DNA from: Saccoglossus kowalevskii
Lineage: Eukaryota > Hemichordata > Enteropneusta > Harrimaniidae
Length of the DNA stretch: 64,000 bases
Reading direction: 5' to 3'
Assembly: GCF_000003605.2 (NCBI RefSeq)
Contig: NW_003145510.1
Coordinates: 1 to 64,000 of the forward strand
In this document: positions 1 to 13,124 of the stretch, in pieces
How the letters are laid out: each line of letters starts with the position of its first letter
Position numbering within the stretch: position 1 is the first letter of the stretch
Notes under the pieces: model-generated
Databases searched by the model: none
Told to the model about the DNA's origin: nothing
What the model saw: only the letters and a program-made list of their open reading frames with translations
Made by a program: the position numbers and the translations under genes

Positions 1-61
1 ATTTATTTCTCGACAAATCGCTGTCTGGGTAAATTACCTTTTTTAGTAGTTTATGCCACTA
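1..61. other. Non-satellite left flank of the array
   Basis: These bases do not align to the + strand monomer. They hold a short palindrome (GGTAA-A-TTACC, about 30-40). Positions 21-32 are the exact reverse complement of a 12-bp piece of class E monomers (ttacccagacag). No gene is visible in so short a piece. The segment could be unique flanking DNA or a decayed, inverted satellite fragment at the array edge. The exact boundary with the array is uncertain by about 10 bp. Confidence 0.6.
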
Positions 62-794
62 TAAACACATTTTTATACATTTTTATACATTGTTAGACAA
101 TATTATCGATAATATCGGAGAAAAACGAACAGTTGAAATAGTTGCCCAGACAGACCTGTCTAACTTAGACATTTTTAGACCTTTTTAGACATTGTTAGAC
201 GATATTATCGATAATATCGGAGAAAAACGAACTGTCCCAATAGTTGCTCAGACAGACCTGTCTAACTTAGATATTTTTAGACTTTTTTAGACATTGTTAG
301 ACGATATTATCGATAATATCGGAGAAAAACGAACGGTTGCAATAGTTGCCCAGACAGACCTGTCTAACTTAGACATTTTTAGACTTTTTTAGACATTGTT
401 AGACGATATTATAGATAATATCGGAGAAAAACAAACTGTCGCAATTGTTGCCCAGACAGACCTGTCTTACTTAGACATTTTTAGACATTGTTAGACAATA
501 TTATCGATAATATAGGAAAAAAACGAACAGTTGCAATAGTTGCCCAGACAGACCTGTCTAACTTAGACATTTTTAGACTTTTTTTAGACATCGTTAGACG
601 ATATTATCGATAATATCGGAGAAAAACGAACTGTCACAATAGTTGCCCAGACAGACCTGTCTAACTTAGACATTTTTTAGACATTGTTAGACGATATTAT
701 CGATAATATCGGAGAAAAACCAACTGTCGCAATAGTTGCCCAGACAGACCTGTCTAACTTAGACATTTTTAGACTTTTTTAGACGTTGTTAGAC
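62..794 (+). repeat. Divergent edge monomers of the array
   Basis: A partial monomer (62-98) in which TAGAC units read TATAC is followed by seven full monomers starting at 99, 201, 303, 405, 497, 600 and 693. Their variable segment carries forms not seen, or rarely seen, in the interior: cagttgaaatag, cggttgcaatag, tgtcgcaattg, cagttgcaatag and tgtcacaatag. The palindrome is also altered in several (first base A at 99 and 497; an internal C-to-A change in the monomer at 405). From 795 onward the interior classes take over. Divergent terminal monomers are expected at the edge of an array homogenised by unequal exchange, so this looks like a true array boundary. Confidence 0.85.
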
Positions 795-1183
795 GATATT
801 ATCGATAATATCGGAGAAAAACGAACTGTCCCCATAGTTGACCAGACAGACCTGTCTAACTTAGACATTTTTAGACTTTTTTAGACATTTTTAGACGATA
901 TTATCGATAATATCGGAGAAAAACGAACTGTCCCAAAAGTTGTCCAGACAGACCTGTCTAACTTAGACTTTTTTAGACATCGTTAGACAATATTATCGAT
1001 AATATCGTAGAAAAACGAACTGTCTCAATAGTTACCCAGACAGACCTGTCTAGCTTAGACATTTTTTAGACTTTTTTTAGACATTGTTAGACGATATTAT
1101 CGATAATATCGGAGAAAAACGAACTGTCCCCATAGTTGACCAGACAGACCTGTCTAACTTAGACATTTTTAGACATTTTAGAC

Positions 1184-1785
1184 GATATTATCGATAATAT
1201 CGGAGAAAACGAACTGTCCCAATAGTTGTCCAGACAGACCTGTCTAATTTCGACATTTTTAGAATATTTTAGACATTGTTAGACGATATTATCGATAATA
1301 TCGGAGAAAAACGAACTGTCCCCATAGTTGCCCAGACAGACCTGTCTAACTTAGACATTTTTAGACTTTTTTAGAAATTGTTAGACGATATTATCGATAA
1401 TATCGGAGAAAAACGAACTGTCCCCATAGTTGACCAGACAGACCTGTCTAACTTAGACATTTTTTTGACTTTTTTAGACATTTTTAGACGATATTATCGA
1501 TAATATCGGAGAAAAACGAACTGTCCCAAAAGTTGTCCAGACAGACCTGTCTAACTTAGACTTTTTTAGACATCGTTAGACGATATTATCGATAATATCG
1601 TAGAAAAACGAACTGTCTCAATAGTTACCCAGACAGACCTGTCTAGCTTAGACATTTTTTAGACTTTTTTAGACATTGTTAGACGATATTATCGATAATA
1701 TCTGAGAAAAACGAACTGTCCCCATAGTTGCCCAGACAGACCTGTCTAACTTGGACATTTTTAGACTTTTTTAGACATTTTAGAC
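1184..1785 (+). repeat. 602-bp 6-monomer block C-A-B-D-E-F, copy 1
   Basis: The block starts with the rare class C monomer carrying agaatattttagac, then A with agaaattg, B with ttttttgac, D, E and F. The same six variants in the same order, and with the same total of 602 bp, occur at 42294-42895 and 50054-50655. A shorter version starts at 40794. This copy is only about 0.4 kb from the divergent array edge. Confidence 0.8.
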
Positions 1786-4700
1786 GATATTATCGATAAT
1801 ATCGTAGAAAAACGAACTGTCTCAATAGTTACCCAGACAGACCTCTATAACTTAGACATTTTTAGACTATTTTAGACATTTTTAGACGATATTATCGATA
1901 ATATGGGAGAAAAACGAACTGTCCCAAAAGTTGTCCAGACAGACCTGTCTAACTTATACTTTTTTAGACATCGTTAGACAATATTATCGATAATATCGTA
2001 GAAAAACGAACTGTCGCAATAGTTACCCAGACAGACCTGTCTAGCTTAGACATTTTTTAGACTTTTTTAGACATTGTTAGACGATATTATCGATAATATC
2101 GGAGAAAAACGAACTGTCCCCATAGTTGACCAGACAGACCTGTCTAACTTAGACATTTTTAGACTTTTTTAGACATATTTAGACGATATTATCGATAATA
2201 TCGGAGAAAAACGAACTGTCCCAATAGTTGTCCAGACAGACCTGTCTAATTTCGACATTTTTAGACTTTTTTAGACATTGTTAGACGATGTTATCGATAA
2301 TATCGGAGAAAAACGAACTGTCCCCATAGTTGCCCAGACAGACCTGTCTAACTTAGACATTTTTAGACTTTTTTAGACATTTTAGACGATATTATCGATA
2401 ATATCGGAGAAAAAACGAACTGTCCCAATAGTTGTCCAGACAGACCTGTCTAATTTCGACATTTTTAGACTTTTTTAGACATTGTTAGTCGATATTATCG
2501 ATAATATCGGAGAAAAACGAACTGTCCCCATAGTTGACCAGACAGACCTGTCTAACTTAGACATTTTTTTGACTTTTTTAGACATTGTTAGACGATATTA
2601 TCGATAATATCTGAGAAAAACGAACTGTCCCCATAGTTGCCCAGACAGACCTGTCTAACTTGGACATTTTTAGACTTTTTTAGACATTTTAGACGATATT
2701 ATCGATAATATCGTAGAAAAACGAACTGTCGCGATAGTTGCCCATACAAACCTGTCTAACTTAGACATTTTTAGACATCGTTAGACGATATTATCGATAA
2801 TATCGTAGAAAAACGAACTGTCTCAATATTTACCCAGACAGACCTGTCTAGCTTAGACATTTTTTAGACTTTTTTAGACATTGTTAGACGATATTATCGA
2901 TAATATCTGAGAAAAACGAACTGTCCCCATAGTTGCCCAGACAGACCTGTCTAACTTGGACATTTTTAGACTTTTTTAGACATTTTAGACGATATTATCG
3001 ATAATATCGTAGAAAAACGAACTGTCGCGATAGTTGCCCAGACAAACCTGTCTAACTTAGACATTTTTAGACTTTTTTAGACATTGTTAGACGATATTAT
3101 CGATAATATCGGAGAAAAACGAACTGTCCCCATAGTTGCCCAGACAGACCTGTCTAACTTAGACATTTTTAGACTTTTTTAGACATTTTTAGACGATATT
3201 ATCGATAATATCAGAGAAAAACGAACTGTCCCAATAGTTGTCCAGACAGAGCTGTCTAACTTAGACATTTTTAGACTTTTTTAGACATTTTGAGACGATA
3301 TTATCGATAATATCGGAGAAAAACGAACTGTCCCAAAAGTTGTCCAGACAGACCTGTCTTACTTAGACTTTTTTAGACATCGTTAGACGATATTATCGAT
3401 AATATCGTAGAAAAACGAACTGTCTCAATAGTTACCCAGACAGACCTGTCTAGCTTAGACATTTTTTAGACTTTTTTTGACATTGTTAGACGATATTATC
3501 GATAATATCTGAGAAAAACGAACTGTCCCCATAGTTGACCAGACAGACCTGTCTAACTTAGACATTTTTAGACTTTTTTAGACATTTTTAGACGATATTA
3601 TCGATAATATCGGAGAAAAACGAACTGTACCAATAGTTGTCCAGACAGACCTGTCTAATTTCGACATTATTAGACTTTTTAGACATTGTTAGACGATATT
3701 ATCGATAATATCGGAGAAAAACGAACTGTCCCCATAGTTGCCCAGACAGACCTGTCTAACTTAGACATTTTTAGACTTTTTTAGACATTGTTAGACGATA
3801 TTATCGATAATATCGGAGAAAAACGAACTGTCCCCATAGTTGACCAGACAGACCTGTCTAACTTAGACATTTTTTAGACTTTTTTAGACATTTTAGACGA
3901 TATTATCGATAATATCGGAGAAAAACGAACTGTCCCAATAGTTGTCCAGACAGACCTGTCTAATTTCGACATTTTTAGACTTTTTTAGACATTGTTAGAC
4001 GATATTATCGATAATATCGGAGAAAAACGAACTGTCCCCATAGTTGACCAGACAGACCTGTCTAACTTAGACATTTTTTTGACTTTTTTAGACATTGTTA
4101 GACGATATTATCGATAATATCGGAGAAAAACGAACTGTCCCCATAGTTGACCAGACAGACCTGTCTAACTTAGACATTTTTAGACTTTTTTAGACATTTT
4201 TAGACGATATTATCGATAATATCGGAGAAAAACGAACTGTCCCAATAGTTGTCCAGACAGACCTGTCTAATTTCGACATTATTAGACTTTTTTAGACATT
4301 GTTAGACGATATTATCGATAATATCGGAGAAAAACGAACTGTCCCAATAGTTGTCCAGACAGACCTGTCTTACTTAGACTTTTTTAGACATCGTTAGACG
4401 ATATTATCGATAATATCGTAGAAAAACGAACTGTCTCAATAGTTACCCAGACAGACCTGTCTAGCTTAGACATTTTTTAGACTTTTTTTGACATTGTTAG
4501 ACGATATTATCGATAATATCTGAGAAAAACGAACTGTCCCCATAGTTGACCAGACAGACCTGTCTAACTTAGACATTTTTAGACTTTTTAGACATTTTTA
4601 GACGATATTATCGATAATATCGGAGAAAAACGAACTGTCCCCATAGTTGACCAGACAGACCTGTCTAACTTCGACATTTTTAGACTTTTTTAGACATTGT

Positions 4701-4994
4701 TAGACGATATTATCGATAATATCGGAGAAAAACGAACTGTCCCCATAGTTGCCCAGACAGACCTGTCTAACTTAGACATTTTTAGACTTTTTTAGACATT
4801 GTTAGACGATATTATCGATAATATCGGAGAAAAACGAACTGTCCCCATAGTTGACCAGACAGACCTGTCTAACTTAGACATTTTTAGACTTTTTTAGACA
4901 TTTTAGACGATATTATCGATAATATCGGAGAAAAACGAACTGTCCCAATAGTTGTCCAGACAGACCTGTCTAATTTCGACATTTTTAGACTTTT

Positions 4995-5215
4995 TTAGAC
5001 ATTGTTAGACGATATTATCGATAATATCGGAGAAAACGAACTGTCCCCATAGTTGACCAGACAGACCTGTCTACTTAGACATTTTAGACTTTTTAGACAT
5101 TTTAGACGATATATCGATAATATCGGAGAAAAACGAACTGTCCCCATAGTTGACCAGACAGACCTGTCTAACTTAGACATTTTAGACTTTTTTAGATATT
5201 TTAGACGATATTATC
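4995..5215 (+). other. Cluster of small deletions within monomers
   Basis: Within two to three monomers there are many 1-bp losses: GGAGAAAACG, CTGTCTACTTAG, short T runs in three successive units, and GATATATCGATAATATC. Neighbouring monomers are normal. The pattern resembles a locally poor consensus as much as real change. Confidence 0.6.
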
Positions 5216-8200
5216 GATAATATCGGAGAAAAACGAACTGTCCCAAAAGTTGTCCAGACAGACCTGTCTAATTTCGACATTTTTAGACTTTTTTAGACAT
5301 TGTTAGACGATATTATCGATAATATCGGAGAAAAACGAACTGTCCTCATAGTTGCCCAGACAGACCTGTCTAACTTAGACATTTTTAGACTTTTTAGACA
5401 TTGTTAGACGATATTATCGATAATATCGGAGAAAAACGAACTGTCCCCATAGTTGACCAGACAGACCTGTCTAACTTAGACATTTTTAGACTTTTTTAGA
5501 TATTTTTAGACGATATTATCGATAATATCGGAGAAAAACGAACTGTCCCAAAAGTTGTCCAGACAGACCTGTCTAACTTAGACTTTTTTAGACATCGTTA
5601 GACGATATTATCGATAATATCGTAGAAAAACGAACTGTCTCAATAGTTACCCAGACAGACCTGTCTAATTTCGACATTTTTAGACTTTTTTAGACTTTGT
5701 TAGACGATATTATCGATAATATCTGAGAAAAACGAACTGTCCCCATAGTTGCCCAGACAGACCTGTCTAGCTCAGACATTTTTTAGACTTTTTTACACAT
5801 TGTTAGACGATATTATCGATAATATCGGAGAAAAACGAACTGTCCCCATAGTTGACCAGACAGACCTGTCTAACTAAGACATTTTTAGAATTTTTTAGAC
5901 ATTTTTAGACGATATTATCGATAATATCGGAGAAAAACGAACTGTCCCAATTGTTGTCCAGACAGACCTGTCTAACTTAGACATTTTTAGACTTTTTAGA
6001 CATTTTTAGACGATATTATCGATAATATCGGAGAAAAACGAACTGTCGCGATAGTTGCCCAGACAAACCTGTCTAACTTAGACATTTTTAGACTTTTTTA
6101 GACATTTTTAGACGATATTATCGATAATATCGGAGAAAAACGAACTGTCCCTATAGTTGTCCAGACAGACCTGTCTAATTTCGACATTTTTAGACTTTTT
6201 TAGACATTGTTAGACGATATTATCGATAATATCGGAGAAAAACGAACTGTACCCATAGTTGTCCAGACAGACCTGTCTAACTTAGACATTTTTAGACTTT
6301 TTTTAGACATTTTTAGACGATATTATCGATAATATCGGAGAAAAACGAACTGTCCCAATAGTTGTCCAGACAGACCTGTCTAATTTCGACATTTTTAGAC
6401 TTTTTTAGACATTGTTAGACGATATTATCGATAATATCGGAGAAAAACGAACTGTCCTCATAGTTGCCCAGACAGACCTGTCTAACTTAGACATTTTTAG
6501 ACTTTTTAGACATTGTTAGACGATATTATCGATAATATCGGAGAAAAACGAACTGTCCCCATAGTTGACCAGACAGACCTGTCTAACTTAGACATTTTTA
6601 GACTTTTTTAGATATTTTTAGACGATATTATCGATAATATCGGAGAAAAACGAACTGTCCCAAAAGTTGTCCAGACAGACCTGTCTAACTTAGACTTTTT
6701 TAGACATCGTTAGACGATATTATCGATAATATCGTAGAAAAACGAACTGTCTCAATAGTTACCCAGACAGACCTGTCTAATTTCGACATTTTTAGACTTT
6801 TTTAGACATTGTTAGACGATATTATCGATAATATCTGAGAAAAACGAACTGTCCCCATAGTTGCCCAGACAGACCTGTCTAGCTCAGACATTTTTTAGAC
6901 TTTTTTAGACATTGTTAGACGATATTATCGATAATATCTGAGAAAAACGAACTGCCCCCATAGTTGCCCAGACAGACCTGTCTAACTTAGACATTTTTAG
7001 ACTTTTTTTTAGAAATTTTTAGACGATATTATCGATAATATCGGAGAAAAACGAACTGTCCCAATTGTTGTCCAGACAGACCTGTCTAACTTAGACATTT
7101 TTAGACTTTTTTAGACATTGTTAGACGATATTATCGATAATATCGGAGAAAAACGAACTGTCGCGATAGTTGACCAGACAGACCTGTCTAGCTTAGACAT
7201 TTTTTAGACTTTTTTTGACATTGTTAGACGATATTATCGATAATATCTGAGAAAAACGAACTGTCCCCATAGTTGACCAGACAGACCTGTCTAACTTAGA
7301 CATTTTTAGACTTTTTTAGACATTTTTAGACGATATTATCGATAATATCGGAGAAAAACGAACTGTCCCAATAGTTGTCCAGACAGACCTGTCTAATTTC
7401 GACATTATTAGACTTTTTTAGACATTGTTAGACGATATTATCGATAATATCGGAGAAAAACGAACTGTCCCCATATTTGCCCAGACAGACCTGTCTAACT
7501 TAGACATTTTTAGACTTTTTTAGACATTGTTAGACGATATTATCGATAATATCGGAGAAAAACGAACTGTCCCCATAGTTGACCAGACAGACCTGTCTAA
7601 CTTAGACATTTTTAGACTTTTTTAGACATTTTAGACGATATTATCGATAATATCGGAGAAAAACGAACTGTCCCAATAGTTGTCCAGACAGACCTGTCTT
7701 ACTTAGACTTTTTTAGACATCGTTAGACGATATTATCGATAATATCGTAGAAAAACGAACTGTCTCAATAGTTACCCAGACAGACCTGTCTAGCTTAGAC
7801 ATTTTTTAGACTTTTTTAGACATTGTTAGACGATATTATCGATAATATCTGAGAAAAACGAACTGTCCCCATAGTCGCCCAGACAGACCTGTCTAACTTA
7901 GACATTTTTAGACTTTTTTAGACATTTTGAGACGATATTATCGATAATATCGGAGAAAAACGAACTGTCCCAATTGTTGTCCAGACAGACCTGTCTAACT
8001 TAGACATTTTTAGACATTTTTAGACGATATTATCGATAATATCGGAGAAAAACGAACTGTCGCGATAGTTGCCCAGACAAACCTGTCTAACTTAGACATT
8101 TTTAGACTTTTTTAGACATTTTTAGACGATATTATCGATAATATCTGAGAAAAACGAACTGTCCCCATAGTTGCCCAGACAGACCTGTCTAACTTGGACA

Positions 8201-9839
8201 TTGTTAGACTTTTTTAGACATTTTAGACGATATTATCGATAATATCGGAGAAAAACGAACTGTCCCAAAAGTTGTCCAGACAGACCTGTCTAACTTAGAC
8301 TTTTTTAGACATCGTTAGACGATATTATCGATAATATCGTAGAAAAACGAACTGTCTCAATAGTTACCCAGACAGACCTGTCTAGCTTAGACATTTTTTA
8401 GACTTTTTTAGACGTTGTTAGACGATATTATCGATAATATCTGAGAAAAACGAACTGTCCCCATAGTTGCCCAGACAGACCTGTCTAACTTGGACATTTT
8501 TAGACTTTTTTAAACATTTTAGACGATATTATCGATAATATCGTAGAAAAACGAACTGTCGCGATAGTTGCCCAGACAAACCTGTTTAACTTAGACATTT
8601 TTAGACTTTTTTTAGACATTGTTAGACGATATTATCGATAATATCGGAGAAAAACGAACTGTCCCCATAGTTGTCCAGACAGACCTGTCTAATTTCGACA
8701 TTTTTAGACTTTTTTAGACATTGTTAGACGATATTATCGATAATATCGGAGAAAAACGAACTGTCCCCATACTTGCCCAGACAGACCTGTCTAACTTAGA
8801 CATTTTTAGACTTTTTTAGACATTGTTAGACGATATTATCGATAATATCGGAGAAAAACGAACTGTCCCCATAGTTGACCAGACAAACCTGTCTAACTTA
8901 GACATTTTTAGACTTTTTAGACATTGTTAGACGATATTATCGATAATATCGAAGAAAAACGAAATGTCCCAATAGTTGTCCAGACAGACCTGTCTAATTT
9001 CGACATTTTTAGACTTTTTTAGACATTGTTAGACGATATTATCGATAATATCGGAGAAAAACGAACTGTCCCCATAGTTGCCCAGACAGACCTGTCTAAC
9101 TTAGACATTTTTAGACTTTTTTAGACATTGTTAGACGATATTATCGATAATATCGGAGAAAAACGAACTGTCCCCATAGTTGACCAGACAGACCTGTCTA
9201 ACTTAGACATTTTTAGACTTTTTTAGACATTTTTAGACGATATTATCGATAATATCGGAGAAAAACGAACTGTCTCAAAAGTTGTCCAGACAGACCTGTC
9301 TAACTTAGACTTTTTTAGACATCGTTAGACGATATTATCGATAATATCGTAGAAAAACGAACTGTCTCAATAGTTACCCAGACAGACCTGTCTAGCTTAG
9401 ACATTTTTTAGACTTTTTTAGACATTGTTAGACGATATTATCGATAATATCTGAGAAAAACGAACTGTCCCCATAGTCGCCCAGACAGACCTGTCTAACT
9501 TAGACATTTTTAGACTTTTTTTAGACATTTTGAGACGATATTATCGATAATATCGGAGAAAAACGAACTGTCCCAATTGTTGTCCAGACAGACCTGTCTA
9601 ACTTAGACATTTTTAGACATTTTTAGACGATATTATCGATAATATCGGAGAAAAACGAACTGTCGCGATAGTTGCCCAGACAAACCTGTCTAACTTAGAC
9701 ATTTTTAGAATTTTTTAGACATTTTTAGACGATATTATCGATAATATCTGAGAAAAACGAACTGTCCCCATAGTTGCCCAGACAGACCTGTCTAATTTCG
9801 ACATTTTTAGACTTTTTTAGACATTGTTAGACGATATTA

Positions 9840-10275
9840 TCGATAATATCGGAGAACAACGAACTGTGCCCCATAGTTGCCCAGACAGACCTGTCTAACT
9901 TAGACATTTTTAGACTTTTTTAGACATTTTTAGACGATATTATCGATAATATCGGAGAAAAACGAACTGTCGCGATAGTTGTCCAGACAGACCTGTCTAA
10001 CTTAGACTTTTTTAGACCTCGTTAGACGATATTATCGATAATATTGTAGAAAAATCGAACTGTCTCAATAGGTACCCAGACTGACCTGTCTAGCTTAGAC
10101 ATTTTTTAAACTTTTTTAAACTTTGTTAGACGATATTATCGATAATATCTGAGAAAAACGAACTGTCCCCATAATGGCCCAGACGGACCTGTCTAACTTG
10201 GACATTTTTAGACTTTTTTTTAGACATTTTAGACGATATTATCGATAATATTCGTAGAAAACGAACTGTCGCGAT
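9840..10275 (+). other. Cluster of substitutions and 1-bp indels
   Basis: The monomers contain GAGAACAACG, TGTGCCCC, AAAATCGAAC, ATAGGTACC, GACTGACC, AATGGCCC, CAGACGGACC, T8 and ATATTCGTAG, all rare or unique in the window. The stretch stands out against near-identical neighbours. Confidence 0.6.
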
Positions 10276-10438
10276 AGTTGCCCAGACAGACCTGTCTAGC
10301 TTAGACATTTTTAGACTTTTTTAGACATTGTTAGACGATATTATCGATAATATCGGAGAAAAACGAACTGTCCCCATAGTTGCCCAGACAGACCTGTCTA
10401 ACTTAGACATTTTTAGACTTTTTTAGACATTTTTAGAC

Positions 10439-10540
10439 GATATTATCGATAATATCGGAGAAAAACGAACTGTCCCAATAGTTGTCCAGACAGACCTGTC
10501 TAATTTCGACATTTTTAGACTTTTTTAGACATTGTTAGAC
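10439..10540 (+). repeat. Representative class C monomer (102 bp)
   Basis: It is recognised by CCCAATAG, GTTGTCC and TAATTTCGAC. The last segment replaces TAACTTAGAC, which adds a CpG and breaks the second small hairpin. A subclass with gacattattagac marks the 602-bp higher-order repeat. Another with agaatattttagac occurs only at 1261, 40871, 42371 and 50131. Confidence 0.85.
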
Positions 10541-11861
10541 GATATTATCGATAATATCGGAGAAAAACGAACTGTCCCCATAGTTGCCCAGACAGACCTG
10601 TCTAACTTAGACATTTTTAGACTTTTTTAGACATTGTTAGACGATATTATCGATAATATCGGAGAAAAACGAACTGTCCCCATAGTTGACCAGACAGACC
10701 CGTCTAACTTAGACATTTTTAGACTTTTTTAGACATTTTAGACGATATTATCGATAATATCGGAGAAAAACGAACTGTCCCAATAGTTGTCCAGACAGAC
10801 CTGTCTAATTACGACATTTTTAGACTTTTTTAGACATTGTTAGACGATATTATCGATAATATCGGAGAAAAACGAACTGTCCCAAAAGTTGTCCAGACAG
10901 ACCTGTCTAACTTAGACTTTTTTAGACATCGTTAGACGATATTATCGATAATATCGTAGAAAAACGAACTGTCTCAATAGTTACCCAGACAGACCTGTCT
11001 AGCTTAGACATTTTTTAGACTTTTTTAGACATTGTTAGACGATATTATCGATAATATCTGAGAAAAACGAACTGTCCCCATAGTTGCCCAGACAGACCTG
11101 TCTAACTTGGACATTTTTAGACTTTTTTAGACATTTTAGACGATATTATCGATAATATCGTAGAAAAACGAACTGTCGCGATAGTTGCCCATACAAACCT
11201 GTCTAACTTAGACATTTTTAGACATCGTTAGACGATATTATCGATAATATCGTAGAAAAACGAACTGTCTCAATATTTACCCAGACAGACCTGTCTAGCT
11301 TAGACATTTTTTAGACTTTTTTAGACATTGTTAGACGATATTATCGATAATATCTGAGAAAAACGAACTGTCCCCATAGTTGCCCAGACAGACCTGTCTA
11401 ACTTGGACATTTTTAGACTTTTTTAGATATTTTAGACGATATTATCGATAATATCGTAGAAAAACGAACTGTCGCGATAGTTGCCCAGACAAACCTGTCT
11501 AACTTAGACATTTTTAGACTTTTTTAGACATTGTTAGACGATATTATCGATAATATCGGAGAAAAACGAACTGTCCCCATAGTTGCCCAGACAGACCTGT
11601 CTAACTTAGACATTTTTAGACTTTTTTAGACATTTTTAGACGATATTATCGATAATATCGGAGAAAAACGAACTGTCCCAATAGTTGTCCAGACAGACCT
11701 GTCTAATTTCGACATTTTTAGACTTTTTTAGACATTGTTAGACGATATTATCGATAATATCGGAGAAAAACGAACTGTACCCATAGTTGTCCAGACAGAC
11801 CTGTCTAACTTAGACATTTTTAGACTTTTTTTAGACATTTTTAGACGATATTATCGATAAT

Positions 11862-12060
11862 ATCGGAGAAAACGAACTGTCCCCATAGTTGTCAGGACAG
11901 ACCTGTCTAATTTCGACATTTTTAGACTTTTTTAGACATTGTTAGACGATATTATCGATAAATATCGGAGAAAAAACGAACTGTCCCCCATAGTTGCCCA
12001 GACAGACCTGTCTAACTTAGACATTTTTAGACTTTTTTAGACATTTGTTACACGATATTA
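11862..12060 (+). other. Cluster of 1-bp insertions
   Basis: GTTGTCAGGACAG, GATAAATATCGG, GAGAAAAAACG, TGTCCCCCATAG and ACATTTGTTACACG fall within two monomers. Most lie in homopolymer runs, which suggests read or consensus error. Confidence 0.6.
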
Positions 12061-13074
12061 TCGATAATATCGGAGAAAAACGAACTGTCCCCATAGTTGA
12101 CCAGACAGACCTGTCTAACTTAGACATTTTTAGACTTTTTTAGACATTGTTAGACGATATTATCGATAATATCGAAGAAAAACGAAATGTCCCAATAGTT
12201 GTCCAGACAGACCTGTCTAATTTCGACATTTTTAGACTTTTTTAGACATCGTTAGACGATATTATCGATAATATCGTAGAAAAACGAACAGCCTCAATAG
12301 TTACCCAGACAGACCTGTCTAACTTAGACATTTTGTAGACTTTTTTAGACATTGTTAGACGATATTATCGATAATATCTGAGAAAAACGAACTGTCCCCA
12401 TAGTTGCCCAGACAGACCTGTCTAACTTACACATTTTTAGACTTTTTTAGACATTTTTAGACGATATTATCGATAATATCGGAGAAAAACGAACTGTCCC
12501 AATTGTTGTCCAGACAGACCTGTCTAACTTAGATATTTTTAGACTTTTTTAGACATTTTTAGACGATATTATCGATAATATCGGAGAAAAACGAACTGTC
12601 GCGATAGTTGCCCAGACAAACCTGTCTAACTTAGACATTTTTAAACTTTTTTAGACATTTTTAGACGATATTATCGATAATATCTGAGAAAAACGAACTG
12701 TCCCCATAGTTGCCCAGACAGACCTGTCTAACTTAGACATTTTTAGACTTTTTTAGACATTGTTAGACGATATTATCGATAATATCGGAGAAAAACGAAC
12801 TGTCCCCATAGTTGCCCAGACAAACCAGTCTAACATAGACATTTTTAGACGTTTTTAGACATTGTTAGACGATATTATTGATAATATCGGAGAAAAACGA
12901 ACTGTCCCAATAGTTGTCCAGACAGACCTGTCTAACTTAGACATTTTTAGACTTTTTTTAGACATTTTTAGACGATATTATCGATAATATCGGAGAAAAA
13001 CGAACTGTCCCAATAGTTGCCCAGACAGACCTGTCTAATTTCGACATTTTTAGACTTTTTTAGACATTGTTAGA

Positions 13075-13094
13075 CGATATTATCGATAATATCG
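13075..13094. other. Core palindrome, example copy (20 bp perfect)
   Basis: CGATATTATCGATAATATCG is its own reverse complement. It is present once per monomer, so several hundred times in the window, with only scattered exceptions. The centre is TATCGATA, identical to the Drosophila DRE octamer bound by DREF; the flanking CGATA pentamers match the BEAF-32 core motif. Each 9-bp half is itself GATA-W-TATC. What is seen is the symmetry and conservation. Binding by any protein is inference and depends on the organism. Cruciform extrusion is another possibility. Confidence 0.9.
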
Positions 13095-13124
13095 GAGAAA
13101 AACGAACTGTCCCCATAGTTGCCC

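Noticed and set aside
13093-13111. CENP-B box on the minus strand (GTTCGTTTTTCTCCGAT)
   Set aside because: TTCG matches, but of the other essential bases the A and two of the four in CGGG do not. The resemblance is too weak to call a CENP-B box.
13093-13111. RNA polymerase III B box (GTTCG on the minus strand)
   Set aside because: Only the GTTCG core matches. The following bases do not fit and there is no A box at a suitable distance, so a SINE or tRNA-derived origin is not supported.
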